Positions 44,132 to 53,311 of a DNA stretch of 64,000 bases are shown in pieces (position 1 is the stretch's first letter; the number at the start of each line of letters is the position of its first letter). The translations under genes and the position numbers were made by a program. The notes beneath the pieces are model-generated. The model was not told the origin of the DNA, did not search any database, and worked only from the letters and a program-made list of their open reading frames with translations. This DNA comes from an uncultured Lachnospiraceae bacterium. GTDB taxonomy: Bacteria; Bacillota; Clostridia; Lachnospirales; Lachnospiraceae. The DNA lies in contig CACYMJ010000001.1 of the NCBI GenBank assembly GCA_902775485.1, positions 91,323-155,322 of the forward strand, written 5' to 3'.

Positions 44132-45298
44132 TCACTTCTGTTCATAGTTTATAAAACTCATATCCAAATCAATATCGCCCGTTATTCCATCTATTCTGCC
44201 CTTTTTGTTATACTGCCACATACTGAATCTGTACGGATAATCAGTCGGAAATGACTCATCCGACAGCCATACGTCATAGTCGGAAAGATCCTCCAGATTA
44301 AGATCTGCAACAAGCATCTCCTTTGATGCATATATAACAGGTTTATATCCGTATCCCTTGACGGTATCGCAAAACGTCTTCACGATTGCAGTCCTTTCGG
44401 CATTTGTCAGCTTATCGGTCCTTGCCTCGTCACCCTCTACTCTTTCAATATCGATCGCTATCGGATATTTAACATTAAATCCCGATACAGCTCCGACAAT
44501 ATAATTTGCCTCTTCCACTGCCTCCGTTTCATTTACAGCCTGCGAATAAAAATACGCTCCGGTCTGGATCCCGGCCAGCGTCGCATTCTGTGCGTATTCA
44601 ACAAACTTCTCATCAAGAGTTATCTTGCCCGTACCGTATCCCCTGCTTCCCAGACGCAGCATTACGAAGCCGATACCGGACTCCTTAAGCTTCAGAAAAT
44701 CAACCTCTCCGTTATACTTTGACAGATCAACGCCTTTGATCGACTCCCTTTTATTATCCTTATATGTATATATCCCGTTTTCGTTGATCAGACCGTTCTC
44801 AAGATCATAATCATTCTTTGGTGCATCTTTTAAGATCTCGTAATACGTCTTCTTTCCTTTTGCATCTGTAATGCTTATGTATCCTTCCCTGTCAGCAGCA
44901 TCATCTGCCTCGCTCGAGTTAAGTGATCCCTCACCCTCCTCTTCGATATCTTTCTTTTTTTCTTCTTTAGTTTCAGAAGATGAATCTTCCGAATCAGGAT
45001 CTTTGTACGGTGTCAGCTCACCCTCTTCTTCAACAGGCATCGGAGTGGGTGTTTTTGCATCCTTCCAAAAGTCCAGCTCGGAAGACTTGATATTATGACT
45101 GTCCTTTAAAATATCATCCTCTGTTTCCTCGGTCGAAACAGTCTTATGGGATGTTTCTACCTTTGTTTTATCCGAATTGACGTATAAAACAACAAGAAAC
45201 AGAAGTATCACAAGGCTTGCGGCCGCAACAGCCAGTGCTACAGTTTTTTTGTATGATATGTTGTCGTCCGGATCCCGGTCATAATAATTCAGTGCCAT
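44132..45298 (-). CDS. Exported GH25 lysozyme (muramidase)
   Basis: A 388-residue membrane-anchored or secreted muramidase. One membrane segment lies at about residues 20-42, followed by a long acidic, Ser/Glu-rich spacer (about 55-135) and a GH25 domain from about 190. Catalytic-face motifs are GVDLSKYNGEVDF, GAYFYSQAV and YPIAIDIERVEGD, with the Asp-x-Glu expected for this family. It cleaves the MurNAc-GlcNAc bond. It is divergent from apbE with only 30 bases between start codons. Confidence 0.93.
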   Translation of the reverse strand: MALNYYDRDPDDNISYKKTVALAVAAASLVILLFLVVLYVNSDKTKVETSHKTVSTEETEDDILKDSHNIKSSELDFWKDAKTPTPMPVEEEGELTPYKDPDSEDSSSETKEEKKKDIEEEGEGSLNSSEADDAADREGYISITDAKGKKTYYEILKDAPKNDYDLENGLINENGIYTYKDNKRESIKGVDLSKYNGEVDFLKLKESGIGFVMLRLGSRGYGTGKITLDEKFVEYAQNATLAGIQTGAYFYSQAVNETEAVEEANYIVGAVSGFNVKYPIAIDIERVEGDEARTDKLTNAERTAIVKTFCDTVKGYGYKPVIYASKEMLVADLNLEDLSDYDVWLSDESFPTDYPYRFSMWQYNKKGRIDGITGDIDLDMSFINYEQK

Positions 45299-45328
45299 TT
45301 TTTCCTCTTTTATGATAAATATATATAT

Positions 45329-46321
45329 ATGAAAAAAACAGTAGTTGTATGTATCACAATCATATATGCGATATTATTATGTGCCTGCTCAGATAATACG
45401 ACACCATCATCCCTTTCCGGCATGTATTACGACACACTTGTAAATATCGATATATATGGCGCCGGCAGTGACGGATCGCAAATATGCGATGAATGTAAAA
45501 AACTGTGCGAACATTATGAGCAGCTTTTTAATAAAAATATCCCCGGCAGCGATATATATAATATCAATCACTCTGAAGGACATCCGGTCAATGTTGATCA
45601 CGATACTGCCCTGATGTTGTCCGATACCATATCTTACGCCGGTGACACCGGCGGACTGTTCGATCCGACGATTGAGCCTCTGTCATCATTGTGGGATTTT
45701 CATGATACGGGCCGCACTGTTCCGTCCGATACCAGTATCAGTGCACTGCTTCCTCTCATCGGCTATCATAATGTCAAAGTTGATATCTCCAACGATACCG
45801 TTACCCTCGCCAAGGGAACACAGATCGATCCGGGGGCGGCAGGCAAAGGATTCATCGCAGACAGGATCGGTGACTATCTCCTGACCTGTTCAATAACTGG
45901 TGCTATCATTAATATGGGCGGCGATATCAGGGTTATAGGTACAAAACCAAATAACAGCCTCTTTACCATCGGTATCAATGACCCCTTTAACAGCGGCGGT
46001 ATCGTAACATCCCTTTCCCTGTCAGACATGTCGGTTGCCACAAGCGGCATATATGAAAGATGCTTTACCGAAGGCGGCAAAACCTATCATCATATACTGG
46101 ATCCATCAACAGGTTATCCTGCCGATACTGACATTGAATCGGTAACCGTAATATGCAAAAATGCCGTTGATGCAGACTGTCTGTGTACCGTTGCGATCCT
46201 GTACGGAAGTCAGAGAGCCGTTGACCTGATCGAAAAAACAAAAGATACGGAAGCTGTCATCATACTGACGGATAAAACGATCATCAAAACATCCGGTGCC
46301 GACAGATTCATCGTACGGTGA
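45329..46321 (+). CDS. apbE: FAD:protein FMN transferase lipoprotein
   Basis: ApbE moves FMN from FAD onto a Thr of RnfG, RnfD or related proteins outside the membrane. The 330-residue product has a lipoprotein signal ending LLCAC, then family blocks GGLFDPTIEPL, DPGAAGKGFIADRI, NMGGDIRV and HHILDPSTGYPA. Its 3' end overlaps rnfB on the other strand by 14 bases; its targets RnfG and RnfD are encoded in that operon. No good ribosome site is visible before the ATG, only an AT-repeat. Confidence 0.94.
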   Translation: MKKTVVVCITIIYAILLCACSDNTTPSSLSGMYYDTLVNIDIYGAGSDGSQICDECKKLCEHYEQLFNKNIPGSDIYNINHSEGHPVNVDHDTALMLSDTISYAGDTGGLFDPTIEPLSSLWDFHDTGRTVPSDTSISALLPLIGYHNVKVDISNDTVTLAKGTQIDPGAAGKGFIADRIGDYLLTCSITGAIINMGGDIRVIGTKPNNSLFTIGINDPFNSGGIVTSLSLSDMSVATSGIYERCFTEGGKTYHHILDPSTGYPADTDIESVTVICKNAVDADCLCTVAILYGSQRAVDLIEKTKDTEAVIILTDKTIIKTSGADRFIVR

Positions 46322-47105
46322 TTATCTTCTTCGGACATTTTTGTGCGCATGCCATACAGCGTGTACACTTATCGTAATCTATATGCGCTACGTTATCCTC
46401 CACCGTAACAGCGGAGAACTGACATGTTTTTACACATATCCCGCATCCGACACAACCCGTCTTGCACGCCTTTGCCGTAATATTGCCTTTATCCTTTGAA
46501 CTGCATGCAACCTTCACATCAGCATCATACGGAACAAGCTCTATAATACCCATCGGACAGGTTTTGACGCATTTTCCGCATCCGCCGCATTTTTCAGGAT
46601 CTATCACCGCAATTCCGTCAACTATCGCTATGGCATCATTGTCACACACATTTTTACAACTTCCGAATCCCAGGCACCCGAAATTACAGCTTTTGCTTCC
46701 TCTGCCCGGGGCCATAACGGCGCTTTTGCAGTCCTTGGGGCCGAGATATTCGTAATCTTCTCCGGCCGCTTCACAGGTACCGTTGCACTTGACAAACGCC
46801 ACCTTTTTCACGAAATCTCCGGCTTCCACTCCCATTATAGCGGCAATTTTGTCCGCTACAGTCTTACCGCCGACAGGACATCCGCCCACAGGCGCCTGAC
46901 CGGCCGCTATCGCAGAGGCCAGACCGGAACAGCCGGGATAACCGCACCCGCCGCAATTATTGCCGGGAAGAGCCGCAAGAACTTCCTCCTCGCGCTTATC
47001 AACCTTAACGGCAAATCTTTTTGCAAAAATACTTAAAAATATACTGATGATCAATCCGCAGCCGGCGACAACCGAAACCGACGTCAGAATACTTTGAAGG
47101 TCCAT
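46308..47105 (-). CDS. rnfB: Rnf complex subunit B, ferredoxin-like
   Basis: Iron-sulfur subunit of the ferredoxin:NAD+ oxidoreductase that pumps Na+ or H+. The 265-residue product has an N-terminal membrane segment, a four-Cys site NNCGGCGYPGC, and further Cys clusters CGGCGKCVKTCP, CVGCGICVKTC and CTRCMACAQKCP, giving several [4Fe-4S] clusters. It is the last gene of rnfCDGEAB. GGGAG precedes the ATG. Confidence 0.97.
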   Translation of the reverse strand: MDLQSILTSVSVVAGCGLIISIFLSIFAKRFAVKVDKREEEVLAALPGNNCGGCGYPGCSGLASAIAAGQAPVGGCPVGGKTVADKIAAIMGVEAGDFVKKVAFVKCNGTCEAAGEDYEYLGPKDCKSAVMAPGRGSKSCNFGCLGFGSCKNVCDNDAIAIVDGIAVIDPEKCGGCGKCVKTCPMGIIELVPYDADVKVACSSKDKGNITAKACKTGCVGCGICVKTCQFSAVTVEDNVAHIDYDKCTRCMACAQKCPKKIITVR

Positions 47106-47129
47106 ACATCTTCTCCCATATCAAAAGAT

Positions 47130-47708
47130 TTATTTCAATCCGGAAAAACCGAAAAATGCGATAGCCAACAGGCACGCCGTCAACAGAACCGTGGGCATTC
47201 CGCGGAAAGGTTTCGGAATATCGTTATATTCCATTTTTTCACGAAGTCCCGCCAGGATCACGATGGCTATCAGAAATCCAACCGCTGTGGCAAACCCGTT
47301 CACCACACCTTCCAGTATGCTGTAGTCCTTTTGAACATTTGTAAGTGCAACACCCAATACCGCACAGTTTGTCGTTATCAGAGGAAGGTACACACCAAGT
47401 GCCTTATACAGCCCCTTCATCTTCTTTTTAAGGAACATTTCAACAAACTGAACAAGTGCGGCAATAACAAGAATGAATACTATAGTCTGAAGATAAGTTA
47501 TATCAAACGGGACCAGGAGATATTTATATATTACTCCGGCAACCGCAGATGCAAGTGTTATGACAAAAACAACAGCTCCACCCATTCCGGCAGCTGTATT
47601 GATCTTTTTGGATACGCCAAGAAACGGGCAAATACCGAGAAACTGTGATAAAACAACATTATTTATAAATGCCGATCCAACGGCGATGATTATAAGTTTT
47701 CCGATCAT
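47130..47708 (-). CDS. rnfA: Rnf complex subunit A
   Basis: Six-helix membrane subunit (192 residues), inverted homologue of RnfE. It starts MIGKLIIIAVGSAFINNVVL and contains SQFLGICPFLGVSK and LPLITTNCAVLGVAL, where the Cys residues coordinate the intramembrane iron-sulfur cluster shared with RnfE. The ATG at 47708 follows GGAGGT located in the end of rnfE. Confidence 0.97.
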   Translation of the reverse strand: MIGKLIIIAVGSAFINNVVLSQFLGICPFLGVSKKINTAAGMGGAVVFVITLASAVAGVIYKYLLVPFDITYLQTIVFILVIAALVQFVEMFLKKKMKGLYKALGVYLPLITTNCAVLGVALTNVQKDYSILEGVVNGFATAVGFLIAIVILAGLREKMEYNDIPKPFRGMPTVLLTACLLAIAFFGFSGLK

Positions 47709-47709
47709 C

Positions 47710-48396
47710 TTATACCTCCGTTTCCATCCTTTTTCCGCCACAGGCCGTATTCGGGCAGGACCGGCACAACTTATCGCAGTTACCGCCAATGCCTGTATCC
47801 TTCCCCTTCCGGAGTCTGAGCGCGTTCATCAGTGCCACAAGAAACGCAAGTACAAGAAATGCTCCCGGAGCAAGGATGAAGATCGTAAGCGGTTCATACG
47901 CCTCAGGCATGATACGTATCGAAAATACCGTTCCTCCGCCTATGATCTCTCTGACGATACCAATACATGTCAGGCCGAATGTAAATCCAAGTCCCATTCC
48001 CAATCCGTCGAACGCCGAATAGAAAACATTGTACTTGGATGCATAACTCTCCGCTCTGCCGAGAATGATACAGTTAACAACGATAAGCGGGATATACAGC
48101 CCCAGCGAATCAAACAGCGACGGAATATAAGCCTTAAGAAGAAGTTCGGTTATCGTAACGAAACTGGCTATAACAACTATGAATGCAGGTATTCTGACAC
48201 CATCCGGAATCACTTTTCTAAGCAGCGATATTATTATGTTAGACATGATCAGCACCGCTGTCGTGGTAAGTCCCATACCGACACCGTTGATCGCGGATGT
48301 GGTAACGGCAAGCGTAGGACACATTCCCAGCATAAGGACGAATGTGGGGTTTTCTTTGATCAGTCCGTTAACCAGGCGTTCAAAACATGTTTTCAT
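47710..48396 (-). CDS. rnfE: Rnf complex subunit E with C-terminal Cys cluster
   Basis: Six-helix membrane subunit, 228 residues. Typical blocks are NPTFVLMLGMCPTLAVT and LYIPLIVVNCIILGRAES, with the Cys residues for the intramembrane cluster. The last 25 residues hold CDKLCRSCPNTACGGK, a C-x3-C-x2-C-x4-C pattern not found in well-studied RnfE proteins as far as I recall. It overlaps rnfG by four bases. Confidence 0.96.
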   Translation of the reverse strand: MKTCFERLVNGLIKENPTFVLMLGMCPTLAVTTSAINGVGMGLTTTAVLIMSNIIISLLRKVIPDGVRIPAFIVVIASFVTITELLLKAYIPSLFDSLGLYIPLIVVNCIILGRAESYASKYNVFYSAFDGLGMGLGFTFGLTCIGIVREIIGGGTVFSIRIMPEAYEPLTIFILAPGAFLVLAFLVALMNALRLRKGKDTGIGGNCDKLCRSCPNTACGGKRMETEV

Positions 48397-48995
48397 TGTC
48401 CGTCACCTCCGAGTACAGAGAAATATAGGATCCCGGCATTTACGGCATTGGTAACCGCTTTTGTCGTAATGGTCGCACCGCTTATGGCATCTATCTCAAA
48501 ATCGGACTTGGCTCCGGTTTTGGTATATGCGAACTGCTTTACTGCCTTATTGGCAAACTGGCTGCGGAAGCCGTCCTCCTTGGCCTTCATGCCCAGACCG
48601 GCTGTTTCGGATATCTTCAGTATCTCTATGCCCTTTACGGTTCCGGCACTGTCTATTCCCATTGAGACAGATATATCCCCGCCATAACCCTCATGAGTCG
48701 TAACGCTTATCACATATCCGATAACAGATCCCGAAGCATCAACAGCCTTAACTGCAGAATCAATATCCACACCCTCAATACCGGCACCTGCCAGAAGCGC
48801 CCCGGCATCCGTGATCTGAACGGGATCTGAAAATGAATCTGCCTCCGGGAATACGTTTTTATATGCCTTCAGTCTAGTATCAGCTTCCATCCGGGCTATA
48901 GGTTCAAGCGTAACATCATGCACATAGCCGAGACCGAGCCCAGCTATAAGAGTGATCAATGTAAGACAGATAATGTTTTTGACAGCACTGTTCAT
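48393..48995 (-). CDS. rnfG: Rnf complex subunit G, FMN-binding
   Basis: Membrane-anchored subunit with covalent FMN on the outer face. The 200-residue product has an N-terminal membrane helix and the flavinylation motif ISGATITTKAVTNAV near residue 170; the second Thr of the SGATxT pattern is the FMN site, filled by ApbE. It overlaps rnfD by one base. Confidence 0.97.
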   Translation of the reverse strand: MNSAVKNIICLTLITLIAGLGLGYVHDVTLEPIARMEADTRLKAYKNVFPEADSFSDPVQITDAGALLAGAGIEGVDIDSAVKAVDASGSVIGYVISVTTHEGYGGDISVSMGIDSAGTVKGIEILKISETAGLGMKAKEDGFRSQFANKAVKQFAYTKTGAKSDFEIDAISGATITTKAVTNAVNAGILYFSVLGGDGQ

Positions 48996-49924
48996 CAGAT
49001 CTCACCACCCTTTCCGAAACATTTGGGAAGCGTGATCTTTTCGATCAACGGAACCAGCAGATTACTTATGATGATAGCATAACTGACGCCTTCAGCCGAT
49101 GAGGAGAAAACACGGAACATACCGGTTAAAAGTCCGCAGCATACCCCGAAGATCACTCTTCCTGTCTTTGTTATCGGACTGGTCACATAATCCGTTGCCA
49201 TAAAGAATGCTCCGAGAATAAGACCGCCTCCGCATATCTGAGCTGCCAGATATGTAACATCCCATCCGTTTCCCGAAAACAGTCCCATAAAGATCACAAA
49301 TGAAACAAGATATGCACACGGGATCCTGAAATCAATGATCCCCATCAATATAAGGAACAAGGCTCCGGCAAGAAGAGCCGCCGCACTCACCTCTCCTATC
49401 GTTCCGGGTATCCTGCCCAGAAACATATCCATAAGATTTACCGCCCCGCCGTCCTTTATTATGGCAAGCGGCGTTGCAAGGGTAACGGAGTCATATGAAA
49501 AACTTGTCATTCTGGATGTAAAACAGATAATAAGGAAACACCTTCCCGCAAGAGCCGGGTTCATGAAATTCTGTCCCAGACCCCCGAAGAGCATCTTCAC
49601 CACTATGATCGCAAAGAAGCTTCCGATGACCGCCATCCACCATGTTGCATCAGGTGGGAGATTAAGTGCCAGAAGAAGTCCGGTCACAACAGCGCTCAGA
49701 TCCTTTACGGTGGATCTCTTTTTCATCAAAAGATCATACAACAGTTCCGATAACACACACGTTGCTATGCAAACAGCGATCAGCAGCGCGGCGTTAAAAC
49801 CGAACTGCCAGATTCCGTATATGCCGGCCGGAAGCAGTCCTATTATTACCAGAAACATTATCGTCGATGTGGACATTTTGCTTCTGACATGCGGTGATGC
49901 CGAAACATTTATCATATCACTCAT
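48995..49924 (-). CDS. rnfD: Rnf complex subunit D
   Basis: Polytopic subunit (309 residues, about nine to ten helices) binding covalent FMN and riboflavin. The flavinylation region is YDSVTLATPLAII near residue 145. Other family blocks are NFMNPALAGRCFL and MATDYVTSPITKTGR. Normal length; nine bases after rnfC. Confidence 0.96.
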   Translation of the reverse strand: MSDMINVSASPHVRSKMSTSTIMFLVIIGLLPAGIYGIWQFGFNAALLIAVCIATCVLSELLYDLLMKKRSTVKDLSAVVTGLLLALNLPPDATWWMAVIGSFFAIIVVKMLFGGLGQNFMNPALAGRCFLIICFTSRMTSFSYDSVTLATPLAIIKDGGAVNLMDMFLGRIPGTIGEVSAAALLAGALFLILMGIIDFRIPCAYLVSFVIFMGLFSGNGWDVTYLAAQICGGGLILGAFFMATDYVTSPITKTGRVIFGVCCGLLTGMFRVFSSSAEGVSYAIIISNLLVPLIEKITLPKCFGKGGEI

Positions 49925-49933
49925 ATTAAACCC

Positions 49934-51256
49934 CTACTTTTTCTTTCTGTTTGCCAGAACAGTCTGTCTCATCATCTTTATCTCCTGCGTCAGATGGCGT
50001 TTTGCCGGGCAGACATAACTGCAGCATCCGCACTCCACGCATTCAAGACCGTTAAGAGATACAAAACGTTCTTCATCATAATGCTTGGCTATATCCGCAA
50101 GCTTCGACGGCAGCAGTCTCGACGGACAGGCATCAACACACCGGCCGCAATTGATACATGCACTTTCCTCGGCATCCGCGACCGGATCACGCAAAAATGC
50201 GGTGATCGCAGATGATGATTTCGTGACCGGAACATGGGTATCAAACAGGGCAAAACCCATCATAGGACCGCCGGATATGATCTTTTCGGGCGGGGATTTG
50301 AATCCTCCGGCAGCTTCGATCAGATCGTTATAGCATGTCCCTGTAAATACTCTGTAATTCTGCGGATATCTGATGGCATCCCCCGTAACCGTCACTATTC
50401 GTTCCATAAGAGGCCTGCCTTCGATCACGGCATGATATATGGCAACGATCGTATCGACATTATTTACGATACATCCTGCATCTGCAGGCAGCATCGTTGA
50501 ATTTATGGCCCTCTGTGTGGTTGCGTAGATCAACTGTCTCTCTGAACCCTGGGGATATTTCGTTTTGACCACCTTTACACTTATCCTGGGCTCATCAATA
50601 CACAGATCCTTCAGTATCCTTATACAATCCGGCTTATTGTCCTCAACCGCAAGAATACCTTTTGCATGTTCAAAAAGACACAGTATTATCTTCAGTCCCG
50701 CAACAAGCTTCTCGGGTTCCTCTATCATCCTTCTGTAATCCGATGTCAGATACGGTTCACATTCGGCACAATTGGCTATAACATAATGTATCTTTGATGG
50801 ATTCTTGGGAGAAAGCTTGACATGAGTCGGAAATCCTGCACCGCCCATTCCGATGATACCCGCTTCTTTTATGACCTCGATCACCTCTTCCTTGGTCATC
50901 TGGGCTATCGGTTTAACAGGAATAGGAAGTGCTTCTTCGTATGCATCATCATTTTCAATGACGATGGATCTGGTCATGATCCCCTGAACATTCCTTCTGT
51001 CTTCGATCGCCTTTACGGTTCCCGATACGGATGAATACACATGTGCAGATACAAAGCCCCCGGCTTCAGCTATCTTCATGCCCCGAAGCACACGGTCGCC
51101 CACGGACACGATCGGAACCGCAGGTGCACCTATATGCTGGGAAAGAGGATATACCATCTCACTGCTTGACGGCAAAAGATCTATGATCTTTTTGTCCTTT
51201 GTCAGTTCCTTTCCCTCATATGTGTGTATTCCGCCTTTAAAAGTAAGATAAGACAT
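49934..51256 (-). CDS. rnfC: Rnf complex subunit C, NADH-binding
   Basis: Peripheral subunit that binds FMN and NAD(H) and carries two [4Fe-4S] clusters: CINCGRCVDACPSRLLP and CVECGCCSYVCPAKRH near the C-terminus. The nucleotide region GIIGMGGAGFPTHVK lies near residue 130. At 440 residues it lacks the long Ala-rich tail of the enterobacterial form, as usual in Clostridia. It heads the rnf operon behind a strong promoter with AAGGAGAAGG as ribosome site. Confidence 0.97.
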   Translation of the reverse strand: MSYLTFKGGIHTYEGKELTKDKKIIDLLPSSSEMVYPLSQHIGAPAVPIVSVGDRVLRGMKIAEAGGFVSAHVYSSVSGTVKAIEDRRNVQGIMTRSIVIENDDAYEEALPIPVKPIAQMTKEEVIEVIKEAGIIGMGGAGFPTHVKLSPKNPSKIHYVIANCAECEPYLTSDYRRMIEEPEKLVAGLKIILCLFEHAKGILAVEDNKPDCIRILKDLCIDEPRISVKVVKTKYPQGSERQLIYATTQRAINSTMLPADAGCIVNNVDTIVAIYHAVIEGRPLMERIVTVTGDAIRYPQNYRVFTGTCYNDLIEAAGGFKSPPEKIISGGPMMGFALFDTHVPVTKSSSAITAFLRDPVADAEESACINCGRCVDACPSRLLPSKLADIAKHYDEERFVSLNGLECVECGCCSYVCPAKRHLTQEIKMMRQTVLANRKKK

Positions 51257-51291
51257 ATATACCTTCTCCTTGGCATAAAATTATCTTAAGT

Positions 51292-51320
51292 ATTATACAA
51301 TATTTTGTATGTAACGACAA
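51292..51320 (-). promoter_or_regulatory. Promoter of the rnf operon
   Basis: Minus-strand -35 TTGTCG (51315-51320), 17-base spacer, -10 TATAAT (51292-51297), 36 bases before the rnfC start. The 146-base divergent gap also holds a plus-strand TATAAT near 51362 for the next gene. Confidence 0.78.
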
Positions 51321-51402
51321 ATAATATCACAAAATTTTCTGTACTAATCATATTTGATTTATTATAATTATTCCGTGATTTTCATAGGAAACGGTTATTG
51401 AA

Positions 51403-52515
51403 ATGCAGATAATAGATAAACTGTACAAAGGTTATGTTCCTCTTTATCCGATAGAAAAGTTCTGCCCTGTCGAAAAAGCACTGTTCGTGGATATTGAGAC
51501 AACAGGCCTTAAAAAGGAAACTACATCACTTTACCTTATCGGCTGCGGATTCTACACATCCGACGGTTTCATGACAAGATTGTTCTTTGCCGACAATTCT
51601 TCCGAAGAGGAATTGATACTTAACGATTTTGCCTCATTTATAAAGGGGTTTTCAAATCTGTTCCATTTCAACGGGCTGAAATTTGATATCCCGTATCTAG
51701 AATACAAAGCCGGCAAATACAACATGACCGGTATGTTTGACGGGATCGTTCAAAACGATGTATACAGACTGTGTGCCCCGCTTCGGTTTCTTCTGTTTCC
51801 CGATTCCATGCGGCAGAAAGCGATAGAATCTTTTCTCGGGATACCCAGGGATGATCTGTATAACGGCGGCGAGCTGATCGAAGTGTACAAACGCTACGAA
51901 TCAACTCCCAACGAAAGTGATCTATCCCTGCTTGTGACTCACAACCGCGAGGATGTACTCGGTATGCATCTTATCATGCCGATCCTTGCCTACCTCGACT
52001 TTAAGGATGCCGATCTTGAATTCATCGGATACATGATAAACAGCTATACCGATTATAACGGTGAAAATCTTGAAGAACTGCTTCTGGAGTATTCCTGCAA
52101 TATTTCGGTCGTAAGATCGTTTACTTCAAAGACCGGCAGCATGTACCTGAAATATTCGGCAGAAACCTCTCGTCTTCTCATAAGGCTTCCGATATATACA
52201 TGTGAAATGAAGATCTTTTTCGATGACTGGCGAAACTACAGATATCTTCCCGGGGAGGATACCGTCATTTTAAAGGAACTGGCAGCCACTCTTTCCAAAG
52301 ACAGGTATATAAAGGCCACAAAGGAAACATGTTATCAAAGAGTATCCGGGAAATTTGTAAAACAGCCTTCCGATCTGTTTAAGCCGGTTCTTAAAACAGC
52401 ATACAAGGACAAAAAGAAATACTTCAGATTTCCTGACAGTTTCAATAAAGAAGCGGCCGATGAATTCGGCCGCAGTCTTATAAACATATTTTTTACCATG
52501 AAACGCCGGAACTGA
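51403..52515 (+). CDS. YprB-like ribonuclease H-fold exonuclease
   Basis: A 370-residue protein with a DEDD-type exonuclease fold. Exo I reads FVDIETTGL, Exo II is LFHFNGLKFDIPYL and Exo III is LVTHNREDVLGMH. This matches the YprB (RNase H-like) family of Firmicutes; substrate and role are not established. The C-terminal 150 residues have no recognised domain. It is alone on the plus strand, and its stop abuts the cheR stop (TGATCA). Confidence 0.8.
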   Translation: MQIIDKLYKGYVPLYPIEKFCPVEKALFVDIETTGLKKETTSLYLIGCGFYTSDGFMTRLFFADNSSEEELILNDFASFIKGFSNLFHFNGLKFDIPYLEYKAGKYNMTGMFDGIVQNDVYRLCAPLRFLLFPDSMRQKAIESFLGIPRDDLYNGGELIEVYKRYESTPNESDLSLLVTHNREDVLGMHLIMPILAYLDFKDADLEFIGYMINSYTDYNGENLEELLLEYSCNISVVRSFTSKTGSMYLKYSAETSRLLIRLPIYTCEMKIFFDDWRNYRYLPGEDTVILKELAATLSKDRYIKATKETCYQRVSGKFVKQPSDLFKPVLKTAYKDKKKYFRFPDSFNKEAADEFGRSLINIFFTMKRRN

Positions 52516-53301
52516 TCATTTCAGAAGTTCATCTTTCTTCTCATAATAGAACGAATTCCTTCTTTCGAATCCAAACCTGCGATGATTCATTATCTGCTCG
52601 GTACTTCCGATAAAGAAGATACCGCCATCGCAAAGGCTCTGTCCGAACTTCATGAAGATATCATCCTTTGCTTCCTCAGTAAAGTAAATCAGGACATTTC
52701 TGCAAACAATGAAATGATATCCCTTCTGATAAGGATCCTTCAGCAGATTGTGCTCTTTAAATTCAACCCTTGATTTTATCTCATTGCTTATCTGATAAGA
52801 ATTACCGACCTTGGTGAAATATTTGTCACGAAGATCTTTGGGAATTCCGGCAAGAGACTTTTCAACATACAAACCCGTCTTGGCAGCGGCAATAACCTGC
52901 TTATCGAGATCCGTTGCATGTATCTTGATCTGGTTGAGCGGTATATGCCTTGAAAGTGCCATCACGAGTGAATACGGTTCATCACCGGTTGAACATGCCG
53001 CACTCCATATCTTGAGGTTTTTTCCGAACTTGGATATCATTTCGGGAATGAACACCTTGTCCATCAACTCCCACTGATCCGGATTCCTGTAGAATTCCGA
53101 AACATTGATCGTAAGATAATTGATAAATTCCTCAAAGAGTGCTTTGTCGCTTTTTAAAGCATTAACGAATTCCTCATAACCTTTGATCTTGTGCTTATCG
53201 ATCAGTGTATTGATCCTTCGCTTCATCTGTGCTTCCTTATAAGCAGACAGATCAATACCGGTCATTCTGAGTATGGAAGCTTTAAACTTCTCATAATCCA
53301 T
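52516..53301 (-). CDS. cheR: Chemotaxis protein methyltransferase
   Basis: Methylates Glu residues of chemoreceptors using S-adenosylmethionine. The N-terminal helical domain (MDYEKFKASILRMTGIDL) is followed by the catalytic domain with NVSEFYRNPDQW, KIWSAACSTGDEPYSLVM, ATDLDKQVIAAAK and VCRNVLIYF. The ATG at 53301 gives the usual N-terminus; a TTG three codons upstream (53310) has better spacing to GGAGGAG and may be used instead. It starts in the few bases after the S1 gene. Other chemotaxis genes nearby are absent, so it is an isolated copy. Confidence 0.93.
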   Translation of the reverse strand: MDYEKFKASILRMTGIDLSAYKEAQMKRRINTLIDKHKIKGYEEFVNALKSDKALFEEFINYLTINVSEFYRNPDQWELMDKVFIPEMISKFGKNLKIWSAACSTGDEPYSLVMALSRHIPLNQIKIHATDLDKQVIAAAKTGLYVEKSLAGIPKDLRDKYFTKVGNSYQISNEIKSRVEFKEHNLLKDPYQKGYHFIVCRNVLIYFTEEAKDDIFMKFGQSLCDGGIFFIGSTEQIMNHRRFGFERRNSFYYEKKDELLK

Positions 53302-53311
53302 TTCTGCCAAA

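Noticed and set aside
44890-45100. Low-complexity Ser/Glu stretch as a possible separate gene on the other strand
   Set aside because: It is the acidic spacer of the GH25 lysozyme; the opposite-strand frame is only its Ser-rich shadow.
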